Source: an uncultured Clostridia bacterium (GTDB taxonomy: Bacteria > Bacillota > Clostridia > TANB77 > CAG-508). From it: DNA of 48,830 nt. Positions 24,060 to 32,171 of the stretch are shown piece by piece. Numbering within the stretch: the stretch's first letter is position 1; each line of letters begins with the position of its first letter. Location of the stretch: NCBI GenBank assembly GCA_948530865.1, contig CAOTKV010000014.1:1-48830 (forward strand). The letters are read 5' to 3'. The notes under the pieces were generated by a model that did no database searches, was not told the DNA's origin, and was given only the letters and a program-made list of their open reading frames with translations. A program made the translations under genes and the position numbers.

Positions 24060-24718
24060 TAGTCGTTACCTCCTTTTGCTTCTTTTTTAGCTGGAAGAAC
24101 TTCTCCTTTATAAATCCATACTTTTACACCGATTTTTCCATAAGTTGTATCAGCTTCATAGAAACCATAGTCTATATCAGCTCTTAATGTTTGTAGTGGT
24201 ATAGTACCTTCTTTATAAAATTCTGTTCTTGCCATATCAGCTCCACCTAATCTACCAGATACAGCTGTTTTGATTCCTAATGCTCCAGCTTTCATAGCTT
24301 TTTGCATTGATTGTTTCATTGCTCTTCTGAATGAAATTCTTCTTTCTAGTTGATTTGCAATACTTTCTGCAACTAATTGTGCATCTGTATCTACATTTTT
24401 AACCTCAACAATATTTAAATTAACTTCTTTTTTTATCATTTTTTCAAGTTCTGCTTTTAATGCTTCTGAAAGGTTTCCACCTTTACCAATAACTAAACCT
24501 GGTTTAGCTGTGTAAACATTAACTTTTACGAATTTAGCAGTTCTTTCGATTTCTATTTTTGAAATTCCACTAATAAATAGTTTCTTTTTCACATATTCAC
24601 GAATTTTATGGTCTTCAACTAGGTATTCGCTAAATTTACTGCTATCAGCATACCATTTAGAACTCCAATCTCTAATAACACCTACTCTTATTCCATTTGG
24701 ATGAACTTTTTGTCCCAT
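24059..24718 (-). CDS. rpsC: 30S ribosomal protein S3
   Basis: Forms part of the mRNA entry channel. The 219 residues start MGQKVHPNGIRVGVIRDW, have the KH-domain GLVIGKGG and the C-terminal GIKTAVSGRLGGADMART segment. ATG 24718 follows AAAGGAGG. Its stop overlaps the rplP start. Confidence 0.97.
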   Translation of the reverse strand: MGQKVHPNGIRVGVIRDWSSKWYADSSKFSEYLVEDHKIREYVKKKLFISGISKIEIERTAKFVKVNVYTAKPGLVIGKGGNLSEALKAELEKMIKKEVNLNIVEVKNVDTDAQLVAESIANQLERRISFRRAMKQSMQKAMKAGALGIKTAVSGRLGGADMARTEFYKEGTIPLQTLRADIDYGFYEADTTYGKIGVKVWIYKGEVLPAKKEAKGGND

Positions 24719-24738
24719 CGTAAATATCCTCCTTTCTC

Positions 24739-25098
24739 TTATTTACTCTCTCTTAAAACTATTGTTATATGACTTGTTCTTTTTCTAATTCTAACTGCTG
24801 AACCTTTTGCAGCTGGTCTAATTCTTTTTAATGTAGGACCTTGGTTTGCATATATTTCTGCAACATAAAGGTTAGCTCTATTCATGAAATGATTATTTTC
24901 AGCGTTTGCTATAGCTGAATTTAATAATTTTTCTAATATTTCAGCTGAAGCTTTTGGTGCGAATTTAGCTATATTTTGAGCTTCTTCAACACTTTTGCCT
25001 CTCATTAAGTCTGCTACTATTTTAACTTTACGGCTTGAAATTCTAGCATAACTTAATGTTGCTCTTGCTTCTGCTACTTGAGTAGTTTTCTCTTCCAC
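24739..25098 (-). CDS. rplV: 50S ribosomal protein L22
   Basis: Its beta-hairpin (ending GSAVRIRKRTSHITIVL) reaches into the exit tunnel. The body contains YARISSRKVKIVADLMRGK. GTG 25098 is taken as start (119 residues), with GGAGG 8 nt before it; the TTG at 25113 overlaps that binding site and is rejected. Confidence 0.95.
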   Translation of the reverse strand: MEEKTTQVAEARATLSYARISSRKVKIVADLMRGKSVEEAQNIAKFAPKASAEILEKLLNSAIANAENNHFMNRANLYVAEIYANQGPTLKRIRPAAKGSAVRIRKRTSHITIVLRESK

Positions 25099-25124
25099 TG
25101 TTATATCCTCCAATTTCTAAATTT

Positions 25125-25400
25125 TTATTTTTTTGTTGTTTTATCTCCTGCGTGACCTTTAAATGTTCTTGTAGGAGCAAATTCTCCTAATTTATGACCG
25201 ATCATTTCTTCTGAAATATATACAGGAACATGTTTTCTACCATCATGAACAGCTATTGTGTGTCCAACCATTTGTGGATAGATTGTAGATGCTCTTGACC
25301 ATGTTTTTAATACTTCTTTTTTACCTGTTTCATTCATAGCTTCAATTCTTTTCATAAGTTCTGGAGCTACATAAGGTACTTTTTTACTTGATCTTGACAT
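25125..25400 (-). CDS. rpsS: 30S ribosomal protein S19
   Basis: A head protein of the 30S subunit in complex with S13. The 91 residues begin MSRSSKKVPYV and contain TWSRASTIYPQMVGHTIAVH and KLGEFAPTRTFKGH. ATG 25400 follows GAAGGGAG. Confidence 0.98.
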   Translation of the reverse strand: MSRSSKKVPYVAPELMKRIEAMNETGKKEVLKTWSRASTIYPQMVGHTIAVHDGRKHVPVYISEEMIGHKLGEFAPTRTFKGHAGDKTTKK

Positions 25401-25417
25401 TAGTTTTCTCCCTTCTA

Positions 25418-26245
25418 TTATTTTCTTCTCTTAACTATAAATTTATTAGATAGCTTTTTCTTATTTCTTGTCTTATATCCAAGAGCTGGTTTACCCCAAG
25501 GAGTCATAGGTCCGCTATGTCCAACTGGAGCCCTACCTTCACCACCACCATGAGGGTGATCATTAGGGTTCATAACAGATCCTCTAACTGTAGGTCTAAT
25601 TCCCATATGTCTTTTTCTTCCTGCTTTACCTAATTTAATATTTTCATGATCTGTATTTCCTATTGTTCCGATTGTAGCTCTACATCTTACAGAAATTAAT
25701 CTCATTTCTCCTGATGGAAGTCTTACGTGAGCATAAGCACCTTCTTTAGCCATTAATTGAGCTTCTTGTCCAGCACTTCTTACTAATTTTCCACCTTGAC
25801 CTGGATTTAATTCTATATTATGAATTAATGTACCAACTGGAATACTTGATATTGGCATTGCATTTCCTGGTTTAATATCTATATTTTCACCAGAAACTAC
25901 TTTATCACCATCTGTTAATCCTTGTGGTGCTAAGATGTAACTTTTTGTTCCATCTTCATATTGTATTAAAGCAATATTTGCACTTCTGTTTGGATCATAT
26001 TCGATACCAATAACAGTTGCTGTCATATTGTCTTTTTGTCTTTTAAAATCTATTATTCTATATTTTTGTCTATTTCCACCACCTTGATGTCTTACTGTAA
26101 TTCTACCATATGAATTTCTACCTGCATTTTTTCTCTTTGTTGCAAGTAAAGATTTTTCTGGTGTCTTTTTTGTGATTTCTTCATATGTTGAAGAAGTCAT
26201 ATTTCTTCTTGATGGTGTATATGGTCTGTAATGTTTAATTCCCAT
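25418..26245 (-). CDS. rplB: 50S ribosomal protein L2
   Basis: Needed for subunit association and peptidyl transferase structure. ATG 26245 (MGIKHYRPYTPSRRNMT, 275 residues) follows AAAGGAGAG with 9 nt spacing, so the in-frame start at 26293 is not used. The conserved block with the essential histidine, NPNDHPHGGGEGR, and the basic C-terminus are intact. Confidence 0.97.
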   Translation of the reverse strand: MGIKHYRPYTPSRRNMTSSTYEEITKKTPEKSLLATKRKNAGRNSYGRITVRHQGGGNRQKYRIIDFKRQKDNMTATVIGIEYDPNRSANIALIQYEDGTKSYILAPQGLTDGDKVVSGENIDIKPGNAMPISSIPVGTLIHNIELNPGQGGKLVRSAGQEAQLMAKEGAYAHVRLPSGEMRLISVRCRATIGTIGNTDHENIKLGKAGRKRHMGIRPTVRGSVMNPNDHPHGGGEGRAPVGHSGPMTPWGKPALGYKTRNKKKLSNKFIVKRRK

Positions 26246-26306
26246 TTTTACTTTCTCTCCTTTTATTAATTTATTATCTGGGTTATTTCCCAATATTTTT
26301 TAATCT

Positions 26307-26654
26307 CTAAGCACCCATAAATTCATCGATTGAATCTTTATACTTCTTAGAAACTTTAACTTCTTTTCCACCTTTTCCAAGGTATTTCATATCTGATACG
26401 TTTGTATCAATTGTTACGATAGCTTTTTTCCAGTCTGGAGTTCTTCCAGCTGCATATCTAACTCTTTTTTCTTTTCCTTTTACAGTCATAGTATTTACTT
26501 TTAATACTTTAACTTCAAATAATTTTTCAACTGCATTTTTTATTTCAACTTTTGTTGCTTTTTTTGCTACTTTGAAAGTGTATTTTCCTTCTTGCATATC
26601 CATGCTACTTTTTTCAGTAACGATAGGTTTTATTATAATATCTTCTGCTACCAT
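26307..26654 (-). CDS. rplW: 50S ribosomal protein L23
   Basis: Docking site for trigger factor and SRP at the tunnel exit. The 115 residues contain IIKPIVTEKSSMDMQEGKYT and VEKLFEVKVLKVNTM. It is somewhat longer than the usual 95-100, with an extended C-terminus. ATG 26654 lies two bases past the rplD stop; its site GGAGGTG is inside the end of rplD. Confidence 0.96.
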   Translation of the reverse strand: MVAEDIIIKPIVTEKSSMDMQEGKYTFKVAKKATKVEIKNAVEKLFEVKVLKVNTMTVKGKEKRVRYAAGRTPDWKKAIVTIDTNVSDMKYLGKGGKEVKVSKKYKDSIDEFMGA

Positions 26655-26656
26655 GA

Positions 26657-27280
26657 TTAAGCATACACCTCCTCTAATTTCTTAATTGTATCTACTGTAA
26701 CAACTAATTTTTTATTTTTTAATAATTCATATACATTTATTGTATTTACTGAGCTTGTTGTAACATTAGCTAAGTTTCTAGCTGATTTTTGAACAACTTC
26801 ATTGCTAGCAGGTAATACTATTAAAGCTTTTTCTTCAACTTTTAAGTTTTTCATAGCATCTGCCATTTGTTTTGTTTTGATTTCTTTGAAATCAAATTTA
26901 TCAACAACTACTAAATCATTTTCTAATACTTTTGAACTTAATAATGATTTAATTGCTAATTGTCTTTCTTTTCTATTAACTCTATATTTATAAGATCTTG
27001 GTTTTGGTCCTAAAGCAATACCACCTTTGATCCATTGTGGAGCTCTGATAGATCCTTGTCTAGCTCTACCTGTACCTTTTTGTTTCCAAGGTTTTCTTCC
27101 ACCGCCTCTTACTTCAGCTCTAGTTTTTGTACTTTGTGTACCTTGTCTTTGATTAGCTAAATAATTAACTAAAACACTGTGTACAACTGCTTCGTTAGGT
27201 TCGATTCCAAATATTTCTTCTTTTAAATCTACTTTACTAACTTTTTTTCCTTTTATATCATATACATCTATACTTGGCAT
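26657..27280 (-). CDS. rplD: 50S ribosomal protein L4
   Basis: A 23S rRNA binder with an arm reaching the exit tunnel. The 207 residues have the arm sequence around RGGGRKPWKQKGTGRARQGS. In several bacteria L4 represses the S10 operon through its leader; a structured leader exists here upstream of rpsJ. ATG 27280 follows GGAAGGAGG. Confidence 0.97.
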   Translation of the reverse strand: MPSIDVYDIKGKKVSKVDLKEEIFGIEPNEAVVHSVLVNYLANQRQGTQSTKTRAEVRGGGRKPWKQKGTGRARQGSIRAPQWIKGGIALGPKPRSYKYRVNRKERQLAIKSLLSSKVLENDLVVVDKFDFKEIKTKQMADAMKNLKVEEKALIVLPASNEVVQKSARNLANVTTSSVNTINVYELLKNKKLVVTVDTIKKLEEVYA

Positions 27281-27299
27281 TTATTCTTCCTCCTTCCTT

Positions 27300-27938
27300 C
27301 TATTTAGACGCTTTAACTGTTTTTCTAATTTTTAAAATGCTTCCTTTATTTCCAGGTACTGACCCTTTTATTAAAATTGCATTTTTATCTAAGTCTACTT
27401 TTACAACTTCTAGATTTTGTACAGTAACTTTTTCTACACCCATATGTCCTGGTAATTTTTTACCTTTGAAAACTCTACCTGGTGTAGATGTTGATCCCAT
27501 TGAACCTGGTCTTCTATGATACATAGAACCATGTCCCATAGGTCCTCTTGATTGACCATGACGTTTAATAACACCTTGGAATCCTTTTCCTTTTGTGATA
27601 CCTTGAACATCAACTTTTTCTCCTGCTTCAAATGTATCAACTTTTATTTCAGCACCAACTTTTACGTCAGTTAAGCATTCTGGGCATGCTCTAAATTCTC
27701 TTAAATGTTTAGAAGCACTTACTCCTGCTTTTTTGAAATGTCCTTGTTCTGGTTTGTTAACTTTTGATTCTTTAACTGTTCCAAAACCTAATTGAACAGC
27801 ATCATATCCATCAGTTTCAACTGTTTTTACTTGAACTACTGGACATGGTCCTGCTTCTATAACTGTTACTGGAATAACTACACCTTTTTCATCAAATATT
27901 TGTGTCATTCCAACTTTTCTTCCTATTATTGCTTTCAT
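27300..27938 (-). CDS. rplC: 50S ribosomal protein L3
   Basis: An early-assembling 50S protein that reaches the peptidyl transferase centre. The 212 residues contain IGRKVGMTQIFDE, KGKGFQGVIKRHG and LPGHMGVEKVTVQNL. ATG 27938 follows AGGAGG. The 110-bp gap to rpsJ shows nothing distinctive. Confidence 0.97.
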   Translation of the reverse strand: MKAIIGRKVGMTQIFDEKGVVIPVTVIEAGPCPVVQVKTVETDGYDAVQLGFGTVKESKVNKPEQGHFKKAGVSASKHLREFRACPECLTDVKVGAEIKVDTFEAGEKVDVQGITKGKGFQGVIKRHGQSRGPMGHGSMYHRRPGSMGSTSTPGRVFKGKKLPGHMGVEKVTVQNLEVVKVDLDKNAILIKGSVPGNKGSILKIRKTVKASK

Positions 27939-28048
27939 CTTTCTTTTTCCTCCTACTATTGGCTCGAACGTGTAATAATCATTTTCTTCAATAATATTAC
28001 TCGTTTTAGCTTGGTTTGATTTTTAGAAATTTCTTTCTTATTTATAAA

Positions 28049-28378
28049 TTATAATTTGATTTCGATATCAACACCTGCTGGTAACTCTAATTTCATTAAG
28101 CTATCAACTGTTTTTTGTGTTGGATAAAGAATATCAATAACTCTTTTGTGTGTTCTCATTTCGAATTGTTCTCTTGAATCTTTGTGTTTGTGTGGAGAAC
28201 GTAAAATAGTTACTATTTCTTTCTCTGTTGGAAGTGGAATAGGACCTGAAACTTTAGCTCCTGTTCTCTTAGCAGTATCTACTATTTTTTCAGCAGACTG
28301 ATCTAAAACAACATAATCATAAGCTTTTAATCTTATTCTAATTTTGTCACTTCCTATTTTTGTGTTTGATGTTGCCAT
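28049..28378 (-). CDS. rpsJ: 30S ribosomal protein S10
   Basis: S10 is part of the 30S head and also the NusE antitermination factor. The 109 residues include KIRIRLKAYDYVVLDQSA, the GPIPLPT loop and RTHKRVIDI. ATG 28378 follows AAGGAGGG. First gene of the superoperon; tuf and fusA are not next to it here. Confidence 0.97.
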   Translation of the reverse strand: MATSNTKIGSDKIRIRLKAYDYVVLDQSAEKIVDTAKRTGAKVSGPIPLPTEKEIVTILRSPHKHKDSREQFEMRTHKRVIDILYPTQKTVDSLMKLELPAGVDIEIKL

Positions 28379-28625
28379 TTAAAATTTCCCTCCTTATTAA
28401 ATATTTGGCTAACGGCAAGTTATCAACGTACCCTGGTGTTTCTTATAACCCCATTTTAAAATCCAAGTTTTCTTTAGTGCTTAAAATTTTATTTTAAACT
28501 TAAAAATCTTGGATAAGTATGTACATTTATCAAACTTATCGCCTGGTCTCTGCCAAGACATACTCCACAGAAGTTCCCTCCACTTAAAGTGTAGCCACAT
28601 TCTGCTTCTTCGCTTTATCTTACGC
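28379..28625 (-). promoter_or_regulatory. structured leader of the S10 superoperon
   Basis: About 250 nt separate the promoter from rpsJ. On the minus strand GATAAGT (28540-28534) pairs with ACTTATC (28518-28512), and CTTGG (28557-28553) can close around it with CCAAG (28512-28508); T-rich sequence (28507 and below) follows. ATCCAAG (28514-28508) can instead pair with CTTGGAT (28467-28461) further downstream. Mutually exclusive pairings suggest an attenuator-like control by a ribosomal protein such as L4, which is known for S10 leaders in other bacteria. The control is inferred. Confidence 0.55.
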
Positions 28626-28631
28626 TTTAAT

Positions 28632-28660
28632 ATTATACTACGGGTATAAGGCTTTGTCAA
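28632..28660 (-). promoter_or_regulatory. promoter of the S10 ribosomal superoperon
   Basis: Minus strand TTGACA (28660-28655), 17 bp, TATAAT (28637-28632): a perfect consensus promoter. The remaining sequence 28661-28763 shows no gene. Confidence 0.92.
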
Positions 28661-28763
28661 CATATTTTTTCATTTTCTTTACAATTTTAGAAAAACATTG
28701 AATTTATATCAAATATTAGTGAAATCGCTGTTTAACAAAAGGCACAAGGCACATTCCTATTAA

Positions 28764-28796
28764 ATAAAAAATAACCATAATTTTATTTATGGTTAT
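28764..28796 (-). terminator. terminator of the 29878-28808 gene
   Basis: Minus strand ATAACCATAA (28796-28787) and TTATGGTTAT (28780-28771) with a 6-nt loop, followed by TTTTTATTT. Confidence 0.85.
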
Positions 28797-28807
28797 CTAT
28801 ATATTTT

Positions 28808-29878
28808 TTATTGATTTTCTTCTACAACTAAAGAGCACTCAATATCTTTTTTACCTTGTAATACCCCATTATTATACTTTAATAAACTAACTGTTGGATT
28901 TCCTACAGCTTGTGGTATTTCTACCATTATTTCCATTATTCCATCATTATCAATATCTAAAACTTCTACATTATTTATATTTAAATAATATTCAGCAGTA
29001 GAGTCCTTTTTCCATTTACTTTTTTCAATAGAAGCTAAATCTCCAATTTTTGCTCCTTTTGAATCTACTAAAGTAATTTTTGAAAATCCAGTTGTTTTAT
29101 TTGCAAGAATTAATATATATTCATCTGTTTGATTTCCATCTAAATCTACAATTAATGTTTTTACAGAATTATATTCTGATATATTAGGATTATTATCAGA
29201 AACAATTGTTGGAACTGTATTTACTACTTTTACTTGCCTTGGTATTGCATTATAATCTTCAGAAATAGCAACTTTTCCAACATTATCTATTTTTACTAGC
29301 CCTTCATATAGTTGTGTTGATAATATTCCAAGCATTGGTTCTTTGAATCCATAATTCTCATAATTATAATATGTTATAACATATTTATCAGCAGCATCAC
29401 TTGTATTATCAATATATTTTAATGTTACTTCATCCATTTTTGAAGTATCTAATATTAATCCATTATATAGAACAACTAATTCTTCATTTAAAATCTTTCT
29501 AGTATTTGAAGCATCTGCAACAGCAGATGTGTTATTGGTAGAAGAATTTGTTACATCTGAAATCGCTGAATCAATAATATTAGCAATTGAATCAACAACT
29601 TCATTTGTTGCATTATCCTGAACAGATGTATTTACTATGTTTTCTGGTAAATTTGAAACTATTTCTTTAACATTTTCCTTTTCTTGATGAATTAAGTAGT
29701 ATGTTAATGCTCCTGTTCCAATTATTAAAACAATAAATGCTGCAAATATAAAATTGCCTACTGTACCAATTTTTATTTTTATTGGTTCTGATTCATTGTT
29801 TTTTACAAAAGACTCTTCTTTAGTTTCTTTTTTCTCTTCCTTTTTCTCTTTATCTTTATCTTTGTTAAGCTCTTCCAT
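28808..29878 (-). CDS. membrane-anchored extracellular protein with FG-GAP-like calcium motifs
   Basis: A 356-residue protein: a highly charged cytoplasmic N-terminus (1-37), one membrane segment (about 43-64), a Ser/Thr/Asn-rich stalk (about 75-125), then an extracellular domain. Two acidic motifs, DLDGNQTDE (about 245-253) and DIDNDGIMEIMVEIP (about 311-325), resemble the calcium-binding D-x-D-x-D-G loops of FG-GAP/VCBS proteins. ATG 29878 follows AAAGGAGA. It lies 63 bp after the ART-like gene and has its own terminator; whether they share a transcript is unclear. The function is unknown. Confidence 0.65.
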   Translation of the reverse strand: MEELNKDKDKEKKEEKKETKEESFVKNNESEPIKIKIGTVGNFIFAAFIVLIIGTGALTYYLIHQEKENVKEIVSNLPENIVNTSVQDNATNEVVDSIANIIDSAISDVTNSSTNNTSAVADASNTRKILNEELVVLYNGLILDTSKMDEVTLKYIDNTSDAADKYVITYYNYENYGFKEPMLGILSTQLYEGLVKIDNVGKVAISEDYNAIPRQVKVVNTVPTIVSDNNPNISEYNSVKTLIVDLDGNQTDEYILILANKTTGFSKITLVDSKGAKIGDLASIEKSKWKKDSTAEYYLNINNVEVLDIDNDGIMEIMVEIPQAVGNPTVSLLKYNNGVLQGKKDIECSLVVEENQ

Positions 29879-29941
29879 AACATATCTCCTTTAAAATTTT
29901 AAGTTCGAAATTTTATATTGTTTTTATTATCCTTGAAAAAG

Positions 29942-32083
29942 CTATATTATATTTGAACTATTAATGTATTCTATTATTCTTCCAATTTCATTTGTCATAG
30001 TATCTTGATATTTTGGTTCTTCTTCAGTAACTTTATCTAATATTGTATATTCATACTTATTTAAAAACTTATGTGTTTCAAGTTCAATTATTTCCTTTTT
30101 AGTTATCTTTCTACTATCATAAGGTAAATCTTTACCTTCTTTTTCTTCAACAATACTTTGCACTTTAGATTCTAATATTATATAGTTTCTTCTTAATTCA
30201 GTAGCTAATGCTTTTAAATCTATAACATCATCTTGAACAAGCTCATCATCTTCATTATCATCAATAAACATTGCAATTTTTGCCATTAATTCATGTATAC
30301 TGTAATTATGAGCTAATCTTAATTTTCTTGATAATGTTTTTCTTATTACCATTTGTCTATAATTTATTTGTTCTATCATAAAATCATCAATTTTATTTTG
30401 ACCTGTAAATAGACCTATAAATCTACTAAATCTTCCTTTTTCTTCAATGATTTCTAAATCATCTCTTAATTTTTTAAGTTCTGCTTCTCCACAGATTTCC
30501 CTAATTTTTTCTGCAATTCCTCTTTTTAATTCATTCTCTTCTATAATTGCCATTTCATCAAATCTACTTACCTGACTATTTCTAACAGCAATTTTAGGAT
30601 TATTTAAATAATTTAATAATGTACTTATTTCTATACATGATTTTGAAACAAGCTCTAAATCTAATTGAGTTCTTTCATTAAATTCTTTTAAACATAATTC
30701 ATTAGCTTTATTATCTATTTTTTCAACTAACTCTTTTAATACCTCTGTGATATTTCTCATTTCAAATGCATTATTTAAAGCACTATAAGATGTTCCCATA
30801 TTTCCAGCAATTTTAGCATGATTTTGTTGTTTAGTAATTAATGTATTTATATCATCTAATAATCTTTTTACTCTCTCAACATTTTCTAAACTCTCTGCTT
30901 TTACTCTTTTTTGAGTTTCATTTTCTTCAATTATTTCTTGATTTTCAACTTCTTCAGGTTCTTCTTCTTTTTCTTGTTTATTCTCTTCAATTTCTTCATC
31001 AGCTGTTTTTAAAGCAACTGAAGTTACAAATTTTTCAGGTTCAACCTCTTCAGTTTCAACAATTTCAGCATTTTCTAATTCTGCTTTTTCCTCGATTTCT
31101 TCTGGTTTATACTCTACATCTTTAAATTGCTCTTCTATTTCTCTACATTCAGCAATCATATAAACAGCAATATTTCTTTTCCAAATATTAACAAAATCTA
31201 TATTTTCTTTTCTAAGCTCAAAAACATTAGTTGAAATTTTCTTAAGATCATTTAATTCTTTAGTTACTCTTTCAACATCATTATAATCTGCAATTCTATC
31301 TACATCAGAATACTCTGAATCAACTTCTTTTTCATCAATAGCTGATTCATATTTTCTAAGAAGTTGCTCCATTTTTCTAATATTATCAAAATTAATTGCA
31401 TTTTCTTTTTCAATTTTTATACATTCTTCTATTTTTCTTTTTATAGAATAAGAATTTTCTAATACATAATTATAAAGACCATTTCTTTCAACATCTGTAA
31501 GTTTATCTAAATTTTGCTTTTCTAAAACTATATTGTAATATTTAAAATATTTAGAATTATCTAGATTTATGTTTTTATCTTCTTCAACTTTTTTAACTTT
31601 TGTAAATGGTGCTATTAAAATCTCTTTATTATATTTTTCTGAACCTAAGATATTTCCTATATTAAAATATGGTATGTTTTCTTCTAACGTTATTGTTATT
31701 CCTACTGGCCTATTCCATTTTTTTGCAAACTTTTGTTGTGCTTTTTTATCTGTAGTTGCAGACCAAATTCTATCTATAAAAGGTTCCATTTTTAAACGTT
31801 CAATTTCAGATAAATTCGTTCCTCTAAAAAATGTTACTTCTTCATGTTTTGATTTGCAAAAGCTTTTCATGAATAATTTATATAAAATTTTTGTGTTCAT
31901 AAGATTTTCAATAACAGATTCTCTGTCATATGGAATTTTTACAACTTTATTTTCAACTTCATCACTTAATAAAGCTATATCAGTTTCACAATTGCTTACC
32001 AACAACTGATTCATAGCTTCATATTTCTTGCTTACATACGCTTCAAGCGTTTCAAGTTCTTCTTTCGTAAAATCTAATTCCAT
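29942..32083 (-). CDS. putative ADP-ribosyltransferase fused to a long helical domain
   Basis: A 713-residue protein without signal peptide. Residues about 80-165 show the order of an R-S-E ADP-ribosyltransferase: FFRGTN (Arg87), WSATT (Ser108) followed by an AxxF helix, and NKEILIAPFTKV (Glu154). The residue two before the Glu is Asn, where arginine-specific enzymes have Glu or Gln. Residues about 200-330 are helical, about 335-405 are an acidic Glu-rich linker, and about 408-713 form a helical C-terminal domain shared with the protein encoded at 33242-32172. ATG 32083 is chosen because AAGGTGG lies 8 nt before it; the ATG at 32086 is nearly as good, and a GTG at 32110 is not supported. NAD-dependent transfer onto a target is inferred from the motif order, which could also be fortuitous. 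Confidence 0.55.
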   Translation of the reverse strand: MELDFTKEELETLEAYVSKKYEAMNQLLVSNCETDIALLSDEVENKVVKIPYDRESVIENLMNTKILYKLFMKSFCKSKHEEVTFFRGTNLSEIERLKMEPFIDRIWSATTDKKAQQKFAKKWNRPVGITITLEENIPYFNIGNILGSEKYNKEILIAPFTKVKKVEEDKNINLDNSKYFKYYNIVLEKQNLDKLTDVERNGLYNYVLENSYSIKRKIEECIKIEKENAINFDNIRKMEQLLRKYESAIDEKEVDSEYSDVDRIADYNDVERVTKELNDLKKISTNVFELRKENIDFVNIWKRNIAVYMIAECREIEEQFKDVEYKPEEIEEKAELENAEIVETEEVEPEKFVTSVALKTADEEIEENKQEKEEEPEEVENQEIIEENETQKRVKAESLENVERVKRLLDDINTLITKQQNHAKIAGNMGTSYSALNNAFEMRNITEVLKELVEKIDNKANELCLKEFNERTQLDLELVSKSCIEISTLLNYLNNPKIAVRNSQVSRFDEMAIIEENELKRGIAEKIREICGEAELKKLRDDLEIIEEKGRFSRFIGLFTGQNKIDDFMIEQINYRQMVIRKTLSRKLRLAHNYSIHELMAKIAMFIDDNEDDELVQDDVIDLKALATELRRNYIILESKVQSIVEEKEGKDLPYDSRKITKKEIIELETHKFLNKYEYTILDKVTEEEPKYQDTMTNEIGRIIEYINSSNII

Positions 32084-32110
32084 CATATGTACCACCTTAC
32101 AATTTTTCAC

Positions 32111-32152
32111 AGAATAATTGTATCATTTATATATTTTTTAAGCAACAATTTT
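32111..32152. repeat. duplicated promoter block, copy 1
   Basis: 42 bp matching 33268-33309 at 38 positions. It contains the promoter of the ART-like gene. See the paralogue at 32172-33242. Confidence 0.8.
32117..32145 (-). promoter_or_regulatory. promoter of the ART-like gene
   Basis: Minus strand TTGCTT (32145-32140), 17 bp, TACAAT (32122-32117) with TGA before the -10. Nearly identical to the promoter at 33302-33274. Confidence 0.7.
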
Positions 32153-32171
32153 ATAACATTTTTTTAAAGTA

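Noticed and set aside
28481..28600. Trp-containing short frame in the S10 leader as a leader peptide
   Set aside because: No ribosome binding site precedes an ATG there, and Trp codons make no sense for a ribosomal operon; RNA structure explains the region better.
30841..31125. Leu/Phe-rich plus-strand frame opposite the ART-like gene
   Set aside because: It is the antisense shadow of the Glu-rich acidic linker.
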